A stretch of 41,573 bases of DNA from Pseudomonadota bacterium (GTDB lineage Bacteria > Desulfobacterota > Syntrophorhabdia > Syntrophorhabdales > Syntrophorhabdaceae). Shown piece after piece: positions 34,086 to 41,573 of the stretch (position 1 is the stretch's first letter; each line of letters begins with the position of its first letter). Both the position numbers and the translations under genes were made by a program. The notes beneath the pieces were generated by a model. The model made no database searches. It was given only the letters and a program-made list of their open reading frames with translations, and had not been told where the DNA came from. The DNA is taken from NCBI GenBank assembly GCA_026388315.1, contig JAPLKA010000116.1:1-41573 (forward strand), in the 5' to 3' direction.

Positions 34086-34501
34086 GCCTTTGGCGATGCA
34101 TCCCCTCAGTTTTCCTTATGCTGGGTTTCTAATCGCATCTTTCGATCGTATATCGATGAAAGCCTGACTGGTAGAGGTTGAGTGTTTGTATTTGAAAGCG
34201 AGCATGCTTCCTGTTTGACCAAAACTATTGACTACAGGAAGCTATGTTACGTATAGCAGGAAGAAGCGATCAGCCGTGGATATCACACCTTCCCCCATCC
34301 CATTTAGGATTGCGAAAAGCTGTTCAATGTTCAATGTTTTCTGATTGCCGTTCACTGTTCACGATAATGCCGTATCTCGTCCATCGTATCTTAACTGCAG
34401 TGAATAGTCGTTAGTCAAAAACCTATTTGCCATTCACAACATTTCATATTTTTTACCTTTTTAACTATTCACTATCTACTATCAACTATTCACTGCCTTT
34501 T
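34086..34501. other. 416-base stretch without a gene; hairpin and heptamer repeats
   Basis: No gene is seen. GCTTCCTGT (34206-34214) and ACAGGAAGC (34234-34242) form a perfect 9-bp inverted repeat with a 19-base loop. Short tandem words follow: TGTTCAA twice (34321-34334), GTTCAC words (34350-34362) and four ACTATYH heptamers (34464-34491) ending next to the parB stop. Such arrays recur elsewhere in the window. Confidence 0.6.
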
Positions 34502-35440
34502 TCATACCTGAGGTGGCTTTTTCTTCTCCAGTGCAGGTTCCGGGGCAATTTGTATCCGCAGTTCCACTAAAGCACAGAAAACATGCAGCTCATCAAGAAG
34601 CGTTACAAGGTCAGGTTTTGTGTATTTTGCGATGCCCGTCTCAATGCGCGACTCTATGGATCGTAAGCTGGCAATCTGTTTTGTCATAGGTAGGGGCTTG
34701 GTTTTGCCCGGCTCCGGCTTGACCTTCTTGTATGCTGTAAGCAACTTCTCAAGCGTGCGATAGGTTACTGGCTTTATCATGATGTCCTCGAAAATTTGTG
34801 AAAGATCGGGGCAATCGAGGTTCGCAGCGAAGAGGTACCCCTGGGAAACAGGGAGCGTTCCTTCCGAAATTGCTGTTTGAATTTCAGGAGATAGTTTTAA
34901 GAGCGATAGCACGTTAAATAGTGTCCTTACTGTCTTTCCGACGATTTCAACAATTTCTGAAAACGTTTCAGAAACTTCCTTCGACAGATAGTCTGGAGAT
35001 CGCTCGAAACTCACCAACTCACTCATAACGCTGTCCACATTATAGTTTTTATCAGGGAGTTTCGCCTGAATATATGCCAATATTCCTTTGGCCTGATCCA
35101 TGGGATTTAAGTCTTCTCTCTGGAGGTTCTCTGTCAGTTGAAGGGCTATGGTCTCACCTGATTCCTTACCTGCTTCTATGACCCTCACCGGTACTAATTC
35201 ATGTCCGAGTTGCCGGGCTGCCTCCAGACGTCTCTCCCCGCAGATAAGGGTGTATGAGTCGCCGTCTCCTTTTGTCACAAGGAGAGGCTCTAAGATGCCC
35301 TTGTCTTTGATTGATTGCACAAGCGATTTGAATGAGTCTGCTTCCGTATTAATATTCGATCGTACCTGTTCCAGCACCACGATATTTGCTACAGGAATGT
35401 ACAAGAACTCAGGATTTACACTCGTCTTCGTAGTCGCCAT
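34502..35440 (-). CDS. ParB/RepB/Spo0J family protein, orphan
   Basis: The 312-residue protein has the ParB N-terminal nuclease-like/CTPase domain with the two family boxes: GERRLEAARQLG (68-79) and TENLQREDLNPMDQAKGI (103-120). A helix-turn-helix region is expected around 150-195 (VGKTVRTLFNVLSLLKL). The C-terminus is proline- and lysine-rich (EKKKPPQV). Chromosomal parB normally follows parA; no parA is here, which suggests a plasmid- or element-derived copy or a nucleoid-occlusion-like regulator. A GGGGGG ribosome site and a good promoter lie upstream. Confidence 0.87.
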   Translation of the reverse strand: MATTKTSVNPEFLYIPVANIVVLEQVRSNINTEADSFKSLVQSIKDKGILEPLLVTKGDGDSYTLICGERRLEAARQLGHELVPVRVIEAGKESGETIALQLTENLQREDLNPMDQAKGILAYIQAKLPDKNYNVDSVMSELVSFERSPDYLSKEVSETFSEIVEIVGKTVRTLFNVLSLLKLSPEIQTAISEGTLPVSQGYLFAANLDCPDLSQIFEDIMIKPVTYRTLEKLLTAYKKVKPEPGKTKPLPMTKQIASLRSIESRIETGIAKYTKPDLVTLLDELHVFCALVELRIQIAPEPALEKKKPPQV

Positions 35441-35466
35441 GTTGCCCCCCTGTGTTTTTTGTTGAA

Positions 35467-35495
35467 ATTCTAACCCTGCAACACGGAAAATACAA
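35467..35495 (-). promoter_or_regulatory. Promoter of the parB-like gene
   Basis: Minus strand TTGTAT (35495-35490), 17-base spacer, TAGAAT (35472-35467), placing the start near 35460, about 20 bases before the ATG at 35440. The gene can therefore be transcribed alone. Confidence 0.55.
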
Positions 35496-35804
35496 ATATT
35501 TTCTTATGTTCCGTCATCTTAAAGATAAAAGTGGACCCTTCTACAAAACATTGAATATCAATATGGTATGACAGATAAGGATACAATGAATTGCGCTATG
35601 GCCGGAAGAACTTTGCAGCTCCTTCGTCGCCGGTATGATTTACTTGCGAACATGGTGAGCCGCAACAGTGTTCCGGCCACATTGAACGAAGAATGAACAC
35701 AAGCAGGGAGACTCAAGCAAAGCCATGCAAAGAACCCCGTGTTATCCTTTACCTCTGAAAAACGTATGGACTTTTCGCTAATTTTCCTGTAAAATTCATC
35801 AGAT
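35496..35804. other. Gene-free stretch between parB and tRNA-Pro
   Basis: No gene is seen. It contains the inverted-repeat element at 35599-35679 and, before the tRNA, a TAAAAT (35790-35795) that is well placed as the -10 box of a tRNA promoter, although no good -35 box goes with it. Confidence 0.5.
35599..35679. repeat. 81-bp inverted-repeat element, relative of the one at 23357-23586
   Basis: TGGCCGGAA (35599-35607) and TTCCGGCCA (35671-35679) are exact inverted ends. Just inside them GGAAGAACTTTGC (35604-35616) and AACAGTGTTCC (35664-35674) are identical to sequences at the matching places in the element near 23.4 kb, while the cores differ in length. Two copies sharing both ends argue for a repeat family. 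Confidence 0.65.
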
Positions 35805-35880
35805 CGGGGCGTAGCGCAGCATGGTTTAGCGCACCTGCTTGGGGTGCAGGAGGCCGCAGGTTCAAATCCCGTCGCCCCGA
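35805..35880 (+). tRNA. tRNA-Pro (anticodon GGG)
   Basis: The cloverleaf is complete: acceptor CGGGGCG/CGCCCCG, D stem GCGC/GCGC, anticodon stem CCTGC/GCAGG around loop TTGGGGT (anticodon GGG), and a T arm with TTCAAAT. The CCA end is not encoded. Length 76. It reads CCC and CCU codons. Confidence 0.95.
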
Positions 35881-35940
35881 TATTATTTTAGCTGACAGCC
35901 ATTAGCAGTCAATAATAACCGCACAATCAATGCCTTTTCT

Positions 35941-35975
35941 GCTAATAGCCAATTGCTAATAGCTAATAGCTAATA
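35941..35975. repeat. GCTAATA heptamer array upstream of surE
   Basis: GCTAATA occurs at 35941-35947 and then three times in tandem at 35955-35975, inside the 117-base gap between tRNA-Pro and surE. The related CATTAGC appears inverted at about 35899-35906. The array leaves little room for a normal ribosome site for surE, which starts with TTG. Confidence 0.6.
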
Positions 35976-35997
35976 GCTTTACCTGGGACGGTCTTTT

Positions 35998-36750
35998 TTG
36001 TTAATCCTTTTAACCAACGATGACGGCATCGATTCTGAAGGTCTTGTTTTGCTTAAAGACCGCCTTTCACAACAACATGAGGTGTGTGTTATTGCACCGG
36101 AGAGAGAAAGAACCTGTATTGGACATGCAATTACCATCCATAAACCCTTGAGGATAAAAGAAGCCGGTAAAGGGCTCTTCTCTACGAACGGCACCCCTGC
36201 CGACTGTGTGCTGCTGGGAATCAGGGTTCTCCTCAAGAAAAAACCTGACCTTGTCATTTCAGGGATTAACAAGGGTCCCAATATGGGACTGGATGTAAAT
36301 TATTCAGGCACCGTTGCAGCAGCAAAAGAAGGGGCATCCCTCGGGATCTCCTCAATGGCAATCTCTATCGGTGCGCGAACGGACTATCTTTTTAGCGATG
36401 CAATTACAATTATCACCGGAATTATTGAAAAATCCAGGGATATTACCTTCCCTGATCACACGTTTTTAAACATCAACATCCCCAATATTCCGCAGCACAA
36501 TGTAAAAGGTTTTATGGTGACAAGGCTTGGGAAAAGGATATATAATGATGCGGTTATTGAAAGAGTCGATCCAAGAGGAGACAAATATTACTGGATCGGC
36601 GGAAACGGTGTAAGTCATGAAAGCATTGAAGGCACAGATTTTTATGCAATTGAAAGAGGCTATGTTTCAATTACACCATTGGGCCTGGATATAACGAGTA
36701 ATAACTCGATTGATATATTCAAAAGACATTTTGGGAGCATTTTCGGATGA
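35998..36750 (+). CDS. surE: 5'/3'-nucleotidase SurE
   Basis: SurE is a metal-dependent nucleoside monophosphatase linked to stationary-phase survival. Length 250 residues. The metal-binding DD motif is D8-D9 (LLTNDDGID). The fold continues with GTPADCV, SGINKGPNMGLDVNYSGTVAAA and YVSITPL near the end. The position usually held by a metal-ligand serine (about residue 39) is threonine here (ERERTCIGHAI), which keeps the hydroxyl. The start is TTG at 35998 because homology begins at once; the ribosome site is poor. It overlaps miaB by 4 bases. Confidence 0.94.
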   Translation: MLILLTNDDGIDSEGLVLLKDRLSQQHEVCVIAPERERTCIGHAITIHKPLRIKEAGKGLFSTNGTPADCVLLGIRVLLKKKPDLVISGINKGPNMGLDVNYSGTVAAAKEGASLGISSMAISIGARTDYLFSDAITIITGIIEKSRDITFPDHTFLNINIPNIPQHNVKGFMVTRLGKRIYNDAVIERVDPRGDKYYWIGGNGVSHESIEGTDFYAIERGYVSITPLGLDITSNNSIDIFKRHFGSIFG

Positions 36751-38072
36751 AATTTTATATCGAGACCTTCGGTTGTCAGATGAATGAGCATGATTCGGAA
36801 AAGATGGATCATCTTCTCCAAACCGGCGGCTTCGAACCGGCAAAAGACACAATAGATGCCGATGTGATTATTGTGAATACATGCTGCGTGAGAGAAAAGG
36901 CCGAGCAGAAATTTTACAGCTATATGGGCAGGCTGAAGGACTTGAAGACAAAGCAGGGCAAGATACTGGGCATCACAGGATGTATCGCCCAGCTTGAGAA
37001 AGAGGGGATTAAAAAGAGGCTGCCCTTTATCGATTTTTCGCTTGGACCTTCAAGCATCCATAAAATCACAGAGGCCATCGAACATGCAGCCCGGAAGACC
37101 GATTTTCTCGACTTTTCAGAAAACGGGCATCACCCTTCCGCGTTCGTTACACCGGAAAACAAAAACAATGGCGTTAAGGCGTTCGTTACCATCATGAAGG
37201 GCTGTAACAATTTCTGCAGTTACTGCGTGGTCCCCTATGTAAGGGGGAGAGAGGCGAGCAGGGAGAGCGGTGACATATTGAACGAAATCAAAGGCCTCGT
37301 CAAAAAGGGTATAAAGGAGGTCACGCTCCTCGGCCAGAACGTAAACTCTTACAATAGGGGCAGCGACGGTATGTCCTTCCCCGAGCTTCTTGAGAAAACA
37401 AACGGGATCGACGGGATCGAGCGAATCAGGTTTGTCACGTCGCACCCGAAGGATCTCTCCGCTGAACTTATCAACTGCTTTGGAAGGCTGGATAAACTAT
37501 GCGAGCAGATTCACCTCCCCTTTCAGGCCGGTTCTGACAGGGTTTTGAGGCTTATGAACAGGGGTTACACTGCCGGTGAATATATCGATAAGATAGCTCA
37601 ATTGAGGAACTGTTGCGCTGATATTGCCATTACAACGGACTGCATCGTTGGTTTCCCAGGAGAAGACAAAGAGGCATTTGACAAAACCATGGAGCTGATA
37701 CAGCATGTGAAATTTGACGGTATATTCTCCTTTGCCTATTCCCCGAGAAGACACACGGCCGCTTCAACCCTGCCCGAAGAAGTGCCGAAGGAAGTAGCCC
37801 TCGAAAGATTGAGGCATCTACAGGAAGTTCAAAAGGCCATAACCCTGAAAAACAACAGGTCAATAGAAGGAAAAACCGTTGAAGTCCTTGTGGAGGGCGC
37901 CAGTAAAAACTCGGAAGAAGAGATTACAGGCAGAACCAGGACAAACAAAATTGTAAATTTTAAGGGTAAAAGAGATATGGTCGGTAGGATAATCGATGTT
38001 CATATAGTAAAAGGTTGCGCCAATTCACTCAAGGGCGAAAGACCTAAGGCCAAGGAGGCACGACATGCTTAA
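36747..38072 (+). CDS. miaB: tRNA methylthiotransferase MiaB
   Basis: MiaB is a radical SAM enzyme that adds a methylthio group to i6A37 in tRNAs reading UNN codons. Length 441 residues. The N-terminal domain has the three auxiliary-cluster cysteines (FGCQMN, NTCCVRE, TGCIAQ); the radical SAM motif is GCNNFCSYCVVPYVRGRE; a TRAM domain closes the protein (EGKTVEVLVEGASK to VHIVKG). It overlaps surE by 4 and the next gene by 8 bases, so translation is probably coupled. Confidence 0.96.
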   Translation: MKFYIETFGCQMNEHDSEKMDHLLQTGGFEPAKDTIDADVIIVNTCCVREKAEQKFYSYMGRLKDLKTKQGKILGITGCIAQLEKEGIKKRLPFIDFSLGPSSIHKITEAIEHAARKTDFLDFSENGHHPSAFVTPENKNNGVKAFVTIMKGCNNFCSYCVVPYVRGREASRESGDILNEIKGLVKKGIKEVTLLGQNVNSYNRGSDGMSFPELLEKTNGIDGIERIRFVTSHPKDLSAELINCFGRLDKLCEQIHLPFQAGSDRVLRLMNRGYTAGEYIDKIAQLRNCCADIAITTDCIVGFPGEDKEAFDKTMELIQHVKFDGIFSFAYSPRRHTAASTLPEEVPKEVALERLRHLQEVQKAITLKNNRSIEGKTVEVLVEGASKNSEEEITGRTRTNKIVNFKGKRDMVGRIIDVHIVKGCANSLKGERPKAKEARHA

Positions 38073-38562
38073 AGAAATGAAGGTAGCGGGCATAACTGTA
38101 GACCCTTTTACAAACACGCCTATAGTGCTCCTTAAAGACCTTGAGGACAAGGATGTTCTCCCTATCTGGATCGGGCTGCTTGAGGCATCAAGCATTGCCA
38201 CTGCCCTGGAAAACATCAATACACCGAGGCCCATGACACACGACCTCGTGAAAAATATTCTGGATAATCTGGGTGTGAAGATCGTAAGGGTTGAAGTAAA
38301 CGACCTGAAAGACAACACGTATTACGCGCTGCTCCATCTTGAGGTTGATAACAAGCGACTCGTTGTTGATTCGAGACCAAGCGACGCCATAGCTATTGCA
38401 TTAAGAACCAATGCACCCATTTTTGTGGAAGAAAGCGTCATTAAAAAATCCGCAAAAGTTGACCTCTCGACAAAGGGGGATAAGGTTGTGACCGAAGCAG
38501 GCGACTGGGAGGATATTCTTGAAAACCTCTCGCCGGATGATTTCGGTAAATATAAAATGTAA
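38065..38562 (+). CDS. Bifunctional nuclease family protein (DUF151)
   Basis: The 165-residue protein has the BFN domain, with family sequences VLLKDLEDKDVLPIWIG, EASSIATALE, RPMTHDL and DSRPSDAIAIALR. Plant and bacterial members have been described as DNases/RNases or stress regulators; in bacteria it often sits beside miaB, as here. C-terminal residues about 135-165 are acidic. No signal peptide. The start overlaps miaB by 8 bases. Confidence 0.92.
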   Translation: MLKEMKVAGITVDPFTNTPIVLLKDLEDKDVLPIWIGLLEASSIATALENINTPRPMTHDLVKNILDNLGVKIVRVEVNDLKDNTYYALLHLEVDNKRLVVDSRPSDAIAIALRTNAPIFVEESVIKKSAKVDLSTKGDKVVTEAGDWEDILENLSPDDFGKYKM

Positions 38563-38573
38563 CAAAAATAAAG

Positions 38574-39122
38574 ATGATAGACCTACATACACACACACTT
38601 TTAAGCGATGGAGAACTTCTTCCTGCTGAATTAGCGCGAAGAGCGAAGGTGAAGGGTTATCGCGCTATAGGCATATCAGATCACGTTGACCATACAAATA
38701 TTGAGAATGTTGTTACATCAATACTCAGGTTGAGTAAACACATTGCCTACCACGAAGGAATCACGATTCTGCCTGGCGTTGAAATAACGCATGTTCCAAA
38801 GGATATGATAAGGGAACTTATCGGCCTTGCAAGGAAACTCGGCATCTTCTACGTGGTTGTCCACGGCGAGACTATTGCCGAACCCGTAGAAGAAGGGACA
38901 AACAGGGAAGCCATCGCGGGCGGGGCAGACATCCTTGCCCACCCGGGGCTCATTACCGAAGATGATGTAATTCGTGCAAAAGAAATGGGTGTTCTCCTCG
39001 AAATAAGCGGGCGAAAGGCAAGAAATGTTGTATTGGGGGCAGGATTGACCTCGGAGGCATTTGATACAATGCAGCAAAACGCGTTTGAACTTTTAAAAAG
39101 GGCCACAAAAAAGAGAAAATGA
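38574..39122 (+). CDS. PHP-domain protein, apparently with an internal deletion
   Basis: PHP proteins are metal-dependent phosphoesterases, in this subgroup histidinol-phosphatase-like. The start MIDLHTHTLLSDGE carries the first HxH motif; GISDHVDH, PGVEITHVP, VVVHGETI and ADILAHPGLI supply further metal ligands. After EISGRKA the sequence jumps straight to RNVVLGAGLTSEAF. Relatives have some 35-40 residues between these points, including a conserved NTDAH-type motif. The protein is thus 182 residues instead of about 215-220, and the frame is kept. It lies just before hisC, whose product precedes the histidinol phosphatase step, so a role in histidine synthesis is possible if it is active. 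Confidence 0.85.
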   Translation: MIDLHTHTLLSDGELLPAELARRAKVKGYRAIGISDHVDHTNIENVVTSILRLSKHIAYHEGITILPGVEITHVPKDMIRELIGLARKLGIFYVVVHGETIAEPVEEGTNREAIAGGADILAHPGLITEDDVIRAKEMGVLLEISGRKARNVVLGAGLTSEAFDTMQQNAFELLKRATKKRK

Positions 39123-40186
39123 AATTAACGATTGATGAAAATGTTAAAGGAATCCCTCACTACCCCAAGGCCGCCATGTACGGTCTCGACAATGGGTGGG
39201 TAAGGCTCGCCTCAAACGAAAACCCCTTCCCGCCATCTCCCGGGGTGCTTTCTGATATACTCGAAGCAATCCCATACATAACACGTTATCCCGGCGGCGA
39301 ATATGAATTGAAAGCAGCGATTGCAGAAAAATACGGGACAAAGCCCGAACAGATTGTGCTTGGAAACGGCTCTGACGAGCTTATCGAGATGGCACTTAAA
39401 ACAATGAAAATCAAAGGGAAGAACAGGGTGATTATATCCGACCCTTCTTTTGCCTTCTATGCAATAGCATCAAAGATTTACGGATATGAAGCATGCAGGG
39501 TTCCGCTTGATAAACATATGAAGGTTGACCTCCGTGCGATCCGCGATGCCATCGATGATCAAACTCGCGTCATATTTCTAAACAATCCGCTCAACCCCAC
39601 AGGAACCATCTTCGAAAAAAAGGCTTTCACGCTTTTTCTAAAAGGAATACCAGAGGACGTGCTTATTGTTGTCGATGAGGCATACGCGGAGTTTGTAGAA
39701 AGTGCAGGATTTCCTGATTCTTTCAGATATATAAATGACTTTCCTGTTCTCACGTTGAGGACATTCTCAAAGGCCTATGCCCTCGCCGGTTTAAGGGTGG
39801 GGTATGGGATCTGCGAAACTTCTCTGGCCTCTCTTCTTGAGAGGACAAAGCAGCCATTCAGCGTAAACATAATGGCCTTGATCGGCGCAAAGACCGCATT
39901 AAATGACGAAAAGCATCTGAAAAAGGTGCTTAACAATAACAAGAAGGGGAAAATATACCTCTATAGCGCCCTGAAAGAGCTGTCAATAGAATATGTTCCG
40001 ACAGAAGCCAATTATGTGCTCTTCCGGGTCGGGAAGGTGGCTGAAGCAATTACAAAAAGGCTTTTTGAAGAAAAAATCCTGGTAAGGTGGATGGGCGCCT
40101 ACAACCTCCCCGAGCACATAAGGGTATCAATAGGCAGGACGAGCGAGAATGTGCGGTTTATAGAAGCGCTGAAAAAATTACTATGA
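39119..40186 (+). CDS. hisC: Histidinol-phosphate aminotransferase HisC
   Basis: HisC is a PLP enzyme converting imidazole acetol phosphate to histidinol phosphate. Length 355 residues. Visible: LASNENPFPPSP (30-41), GNGSDELIE (82-90), NNPLNPTGT (155-163), DEAYAEF (186-192) and the PLP lysine K218 in TFSKAYALAGLRVGYG. It overlaps the PHP gene and cmk by 4 bases each (both ATGA). It supplies a step missing from the hisD/G/B/H block near the other end of the window. Confidence 0.96.
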   Translation: MKLTIDENVKGIPHYPKAAMYGLDNGWVRLASNENPFPPSPGVLSDILEAIPYITRYPGGEYELKAAIAEKYGTKPEQIVLGNGSDELIEMALKTMKIKGKNRVIISDPSFAFYAIASKIYGYEACRVPLDKHMKVDLRAIRDAIDDQTRVIFLNNPLNPTGTIFEKKAFTLFLKGIPEDVLIVVDEAYAEFVESAGFPDSFRYINDFPVLTLRTFSKAYALAGLRVGYGICETSLASLLERTKQPFSVNIMALIGAKTALNDEKHLKKVLNNNKKGKIYLYSALKELSIEYVPTEANYVLFRVGKVAEAITKRLFEEKILVRWMGAYNLPEHIRVSIGRTSENVRFIEALKKLL

Positions 40187-40848
40187 AGAAGGGTTTAACC
40201 ATCACCGTTGACGGTCCGAGCGGTGCCGGTAAAAGCACCGTTGCGAAGATGCTTGCTCGGTCTCTCGGTTATACATACATTGATACGGGCGCCATGTACA
40301 GGGGAATAGCGTATGCATATCAAGCGGAGAGTGTAAGCCCATTAAATGATATGGAAACGTTTCTTAAAAACCTTTCGGTGCGGTTCGAGTTTGGAGAGAC
40401 TGCAAGGGTTTTTCTTGACGATAAAGATATCAGCGAGGACATCAGGGCCCCGGAAATATCGCTATTGGCATCAAACCTCTCACAGAAGAAAGAGGTGAGG
40501 GGGTATCTCACAAAAAAACAGAGAGAAACAGGGGGAAAGGGCGGGATCGTCATGGAGGGGAGGGATACGGGGAGCGTTGTCTTTCCTGATGCCGATATAA
40601 AATTCTATCTTGATGCCAACCCTGATGAACGAGCAAAAAGACGGCACATTGAACTATCGGCAAAAGGCATTGATGCTGAAATATCCCGCGTGAAGGAAGA
40701 AATGTTAAAGAGGGACAGGGACGACTCCGAGAGAGAGATCGCGCCCCTCACAATACCACAAGGGGCTGTTGTTATTGATACGACCGGGATAGACGCAAAA
40801 GGCGTGGTAGATGCACTATTAAAACATATTAATGGGTTGGGGCAGTAA
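40183..40848 (+). CDS. cmk: Cytidylate kinase
   Basis: CMP/dCMP kinase makes CDP and dCDP. With ATG 40183 it has 221 residues. The longer frame from 40087 lies inside hisC and is not used, because the ATG overlaps the hisC stop (ATGA) and homology begins at MKKGLTITVDGPSGAGKS. The P-loop is GPSGAGKS (11-18); YIDTGAMYRGIAYA and EGRDTGSVVFPDADIKFYLDA are family blocks. It shares one base with ispH. Confidence 0.96.
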   Translation: MKKGLTITVDGPSGAGKSTVAKMLARSLGYTYIDTGAMYRGIAYAYQAESVSPLNDMETFLKNLSVRFEFGETARVFLDDKDISEDIRAPEISLLASNLSQKKEVRGYLTKKQRETGGKGGIVMEGRDTGSVVFPDADIKFYLDANPDERAKRRHIELSAKGIDAEISRVKEEMLKRDRDDSEREIAPLTIPQGAVVIDTTGIDAKGVVDALLKHINGLGQ

Positions 40849-41573
40849 TGCAGGTTTTGAAGACAAAACATTTAGGTTTTTGTTTCGGTGTAAGAAGGGC
40901 AATAAACATAGTCGTACGGGAAGCGGAACAAAATAAAGGGAAAATCTATACGATAGGTCCCATCATACACAATCCTCAGATGGTGGACAATCTCAAAGAA
41001 AAGGGGATAATACCCGTTGATGATGTTCATCAGATTGATAGTGGCGTTGTTGTGTTCAGAACTCACGGGATAAAAAAAGAGGAGGAGGCGTACATAAAAG
41101 GCAAGGGCCTGCCCATCATTGACACCACGTGCCCCTTTGTGAAAAGGGTGAGAAAAGGAGCAATTTTCCTGAAAAAAAATGGATATAAAGTGGTTATTGT
41201 GGGGGACAAAAACCACCCTGAAGTGAAAAGTGTGTTGAGTTATTTGGATAATGATGGTATTGTACTGCAAATACCCACTTCTATTAAGGAAAAAAAGATT
41301 GGGGTGGTTAGTCAGACCACACAGGATAAAGAAACCTTTTTCAACGTCGTTCGGGGTCTAATAGAGGGGGTCGAAGAGCTAAGGGTTTACAATACAATAT
41401 GTCAAAGCACTGAAGTTCGACAGGATGAGGCAGCCATGCTGGCCTCAAAAGTAGATATAATGCTGATAGTTGGTGGAAAAAACAGCTCGAATACGACGAA
41501 GCTTTATAATGTGGTAAAAAAAGTGCAACCAATCACGTACCACATTGAAACAGAAAAAGATATAATGCCTGAA
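40848..41573 (+). CDS. ispH: 4-hydroxy-3-methylbut-2-enyl diphosphate reductase IspH, C-terminus cut by window
   Basis: IspH is an iron-sulfur enzyme that makes IPP and DMAPP at the end of the MEP isoprenoid pathway. The frame is open for 242 codons to the window edge. All three cluster cysteines are seen: LGFCFGVRRAI (C12), DTTCPFVKR and NTICQSTEVRQDE; RTHG and KNSSNTTKL also match. The ATG overlaps the cmk stop (TAATG). The order cmk-ispH is common, often followed by rpsA. Confidence 0.95.
   Translation, partial: MQVLKTKHLGFCFGVRRAINIVVREAEQNKGKIYTIGPIIHNPQMVDNLKEKGIIPVDDVHQIDSGVVVFRTHGIKKEEEAYIKGKGLPIIDTTCPFVKRVRKGAIFLKKNGYKVVIVGDKNHPEVKSVLSYLDNDGIVLQIPTSIKEKKIGVVSQTTQDKETFFNVVRGLIEGVEELRVYNTICQSTEVRQDEAAMLASKVDIMLIVGGKNSSNTTKLYNVVKKVQPITYHIETEKDIMPE

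Overview
The window looks like a piece of a Gram-negative, anaerobic chromosome, most like a Desulfobacterota (deltaproteobacterial) genome of the Syntrophorhabdus type. This rests on general gene content: TRAP transporter, several CoA-transferases, long-form HisG, a proteobacterial-size GyrB, and LPS-type glycosyltransferases. Genus-level placement is a guess. GC content is moderate and genes are densely packed, except for several AT-rich intergenic stretches full of short repeats.

Layout. Positions 1-1300: the start of a leftward gene, a radical SAM protein lacking half of its cobalamin domain, and tRNA-Leu(UAG). Positions 1364-1690: a tiny, possibly frameshifted lipoprotein gene with its own promoter. 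Positions 1750-15252: one long leftward block, dnaA-dnaN-gyrB-coaE-rho-rpmE-prfA-prmC-murA-hisD-hisG-hisB-hisH. From dnaN to hisG neighbouring genes overlap or lie 1 base apart, so replication initiation, transcription termination, translation release, cell wall and histidine synthesis seem to share transcripts. A candidate oriC or autoregulatory region with TTTTCAACA/TTTTCCACA boxes lies upstream of dnaA and in the dnaA-dnaN gap.

Positions 15871-20042: a leftward three-gene surface-glycan set: NodU/CmcH-type carbamoyltransferase, glycosyltransferase, and a protein with two tandem kinase-like domains. I consider this the best candidate for an undescribed small system. Divergent from it is a TRAP transporter operon (dctP, dctQ, dctM). 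Next come a PRC/MgtE-N/CBS protein with no transport domain, a membrane-anchored SGNH hydrolase, a TPR plus cysteine-cluster protein, and a GT9 heptosyltransferase-like gene whose reading frame holds a low-complexity repeat insert.

Positions 28396-29205 are a graveyard: a probable IclR-type regulator fragment beside a perfect operator-like palindrome, and a frameshifted transposase tail. Positions 29206-33995 hold a CoA-transferase facing a leftward set of aminoacyl-histidine dipeptidase, GNAT acetyltransferase and a short CaiB-type CoA-transferase. An orphan ParB-like gene and tRNA-Pro(GGG) follow.

Positions 35998 to the end: a tight rightward operon surE-miaB-bifunctional nuclease-PHP-hisC-cmk-ispH. 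The PHP protein appears to have lost an internal segment carrying its last metal motif. HisC here complements hisD/G/B/H of the leftward block; hisA, hisF and hisI/E are not in the window.

Other recurrent signals: two genes (carbamoyltransferase, MgtE-N/CBS) whose best promoters sit so close to the start codon that their mRNAs should be leaderless or nearly so; several independent heptanucleotide tandem arrays; and inverted-repeat elements placed mostly between genes.
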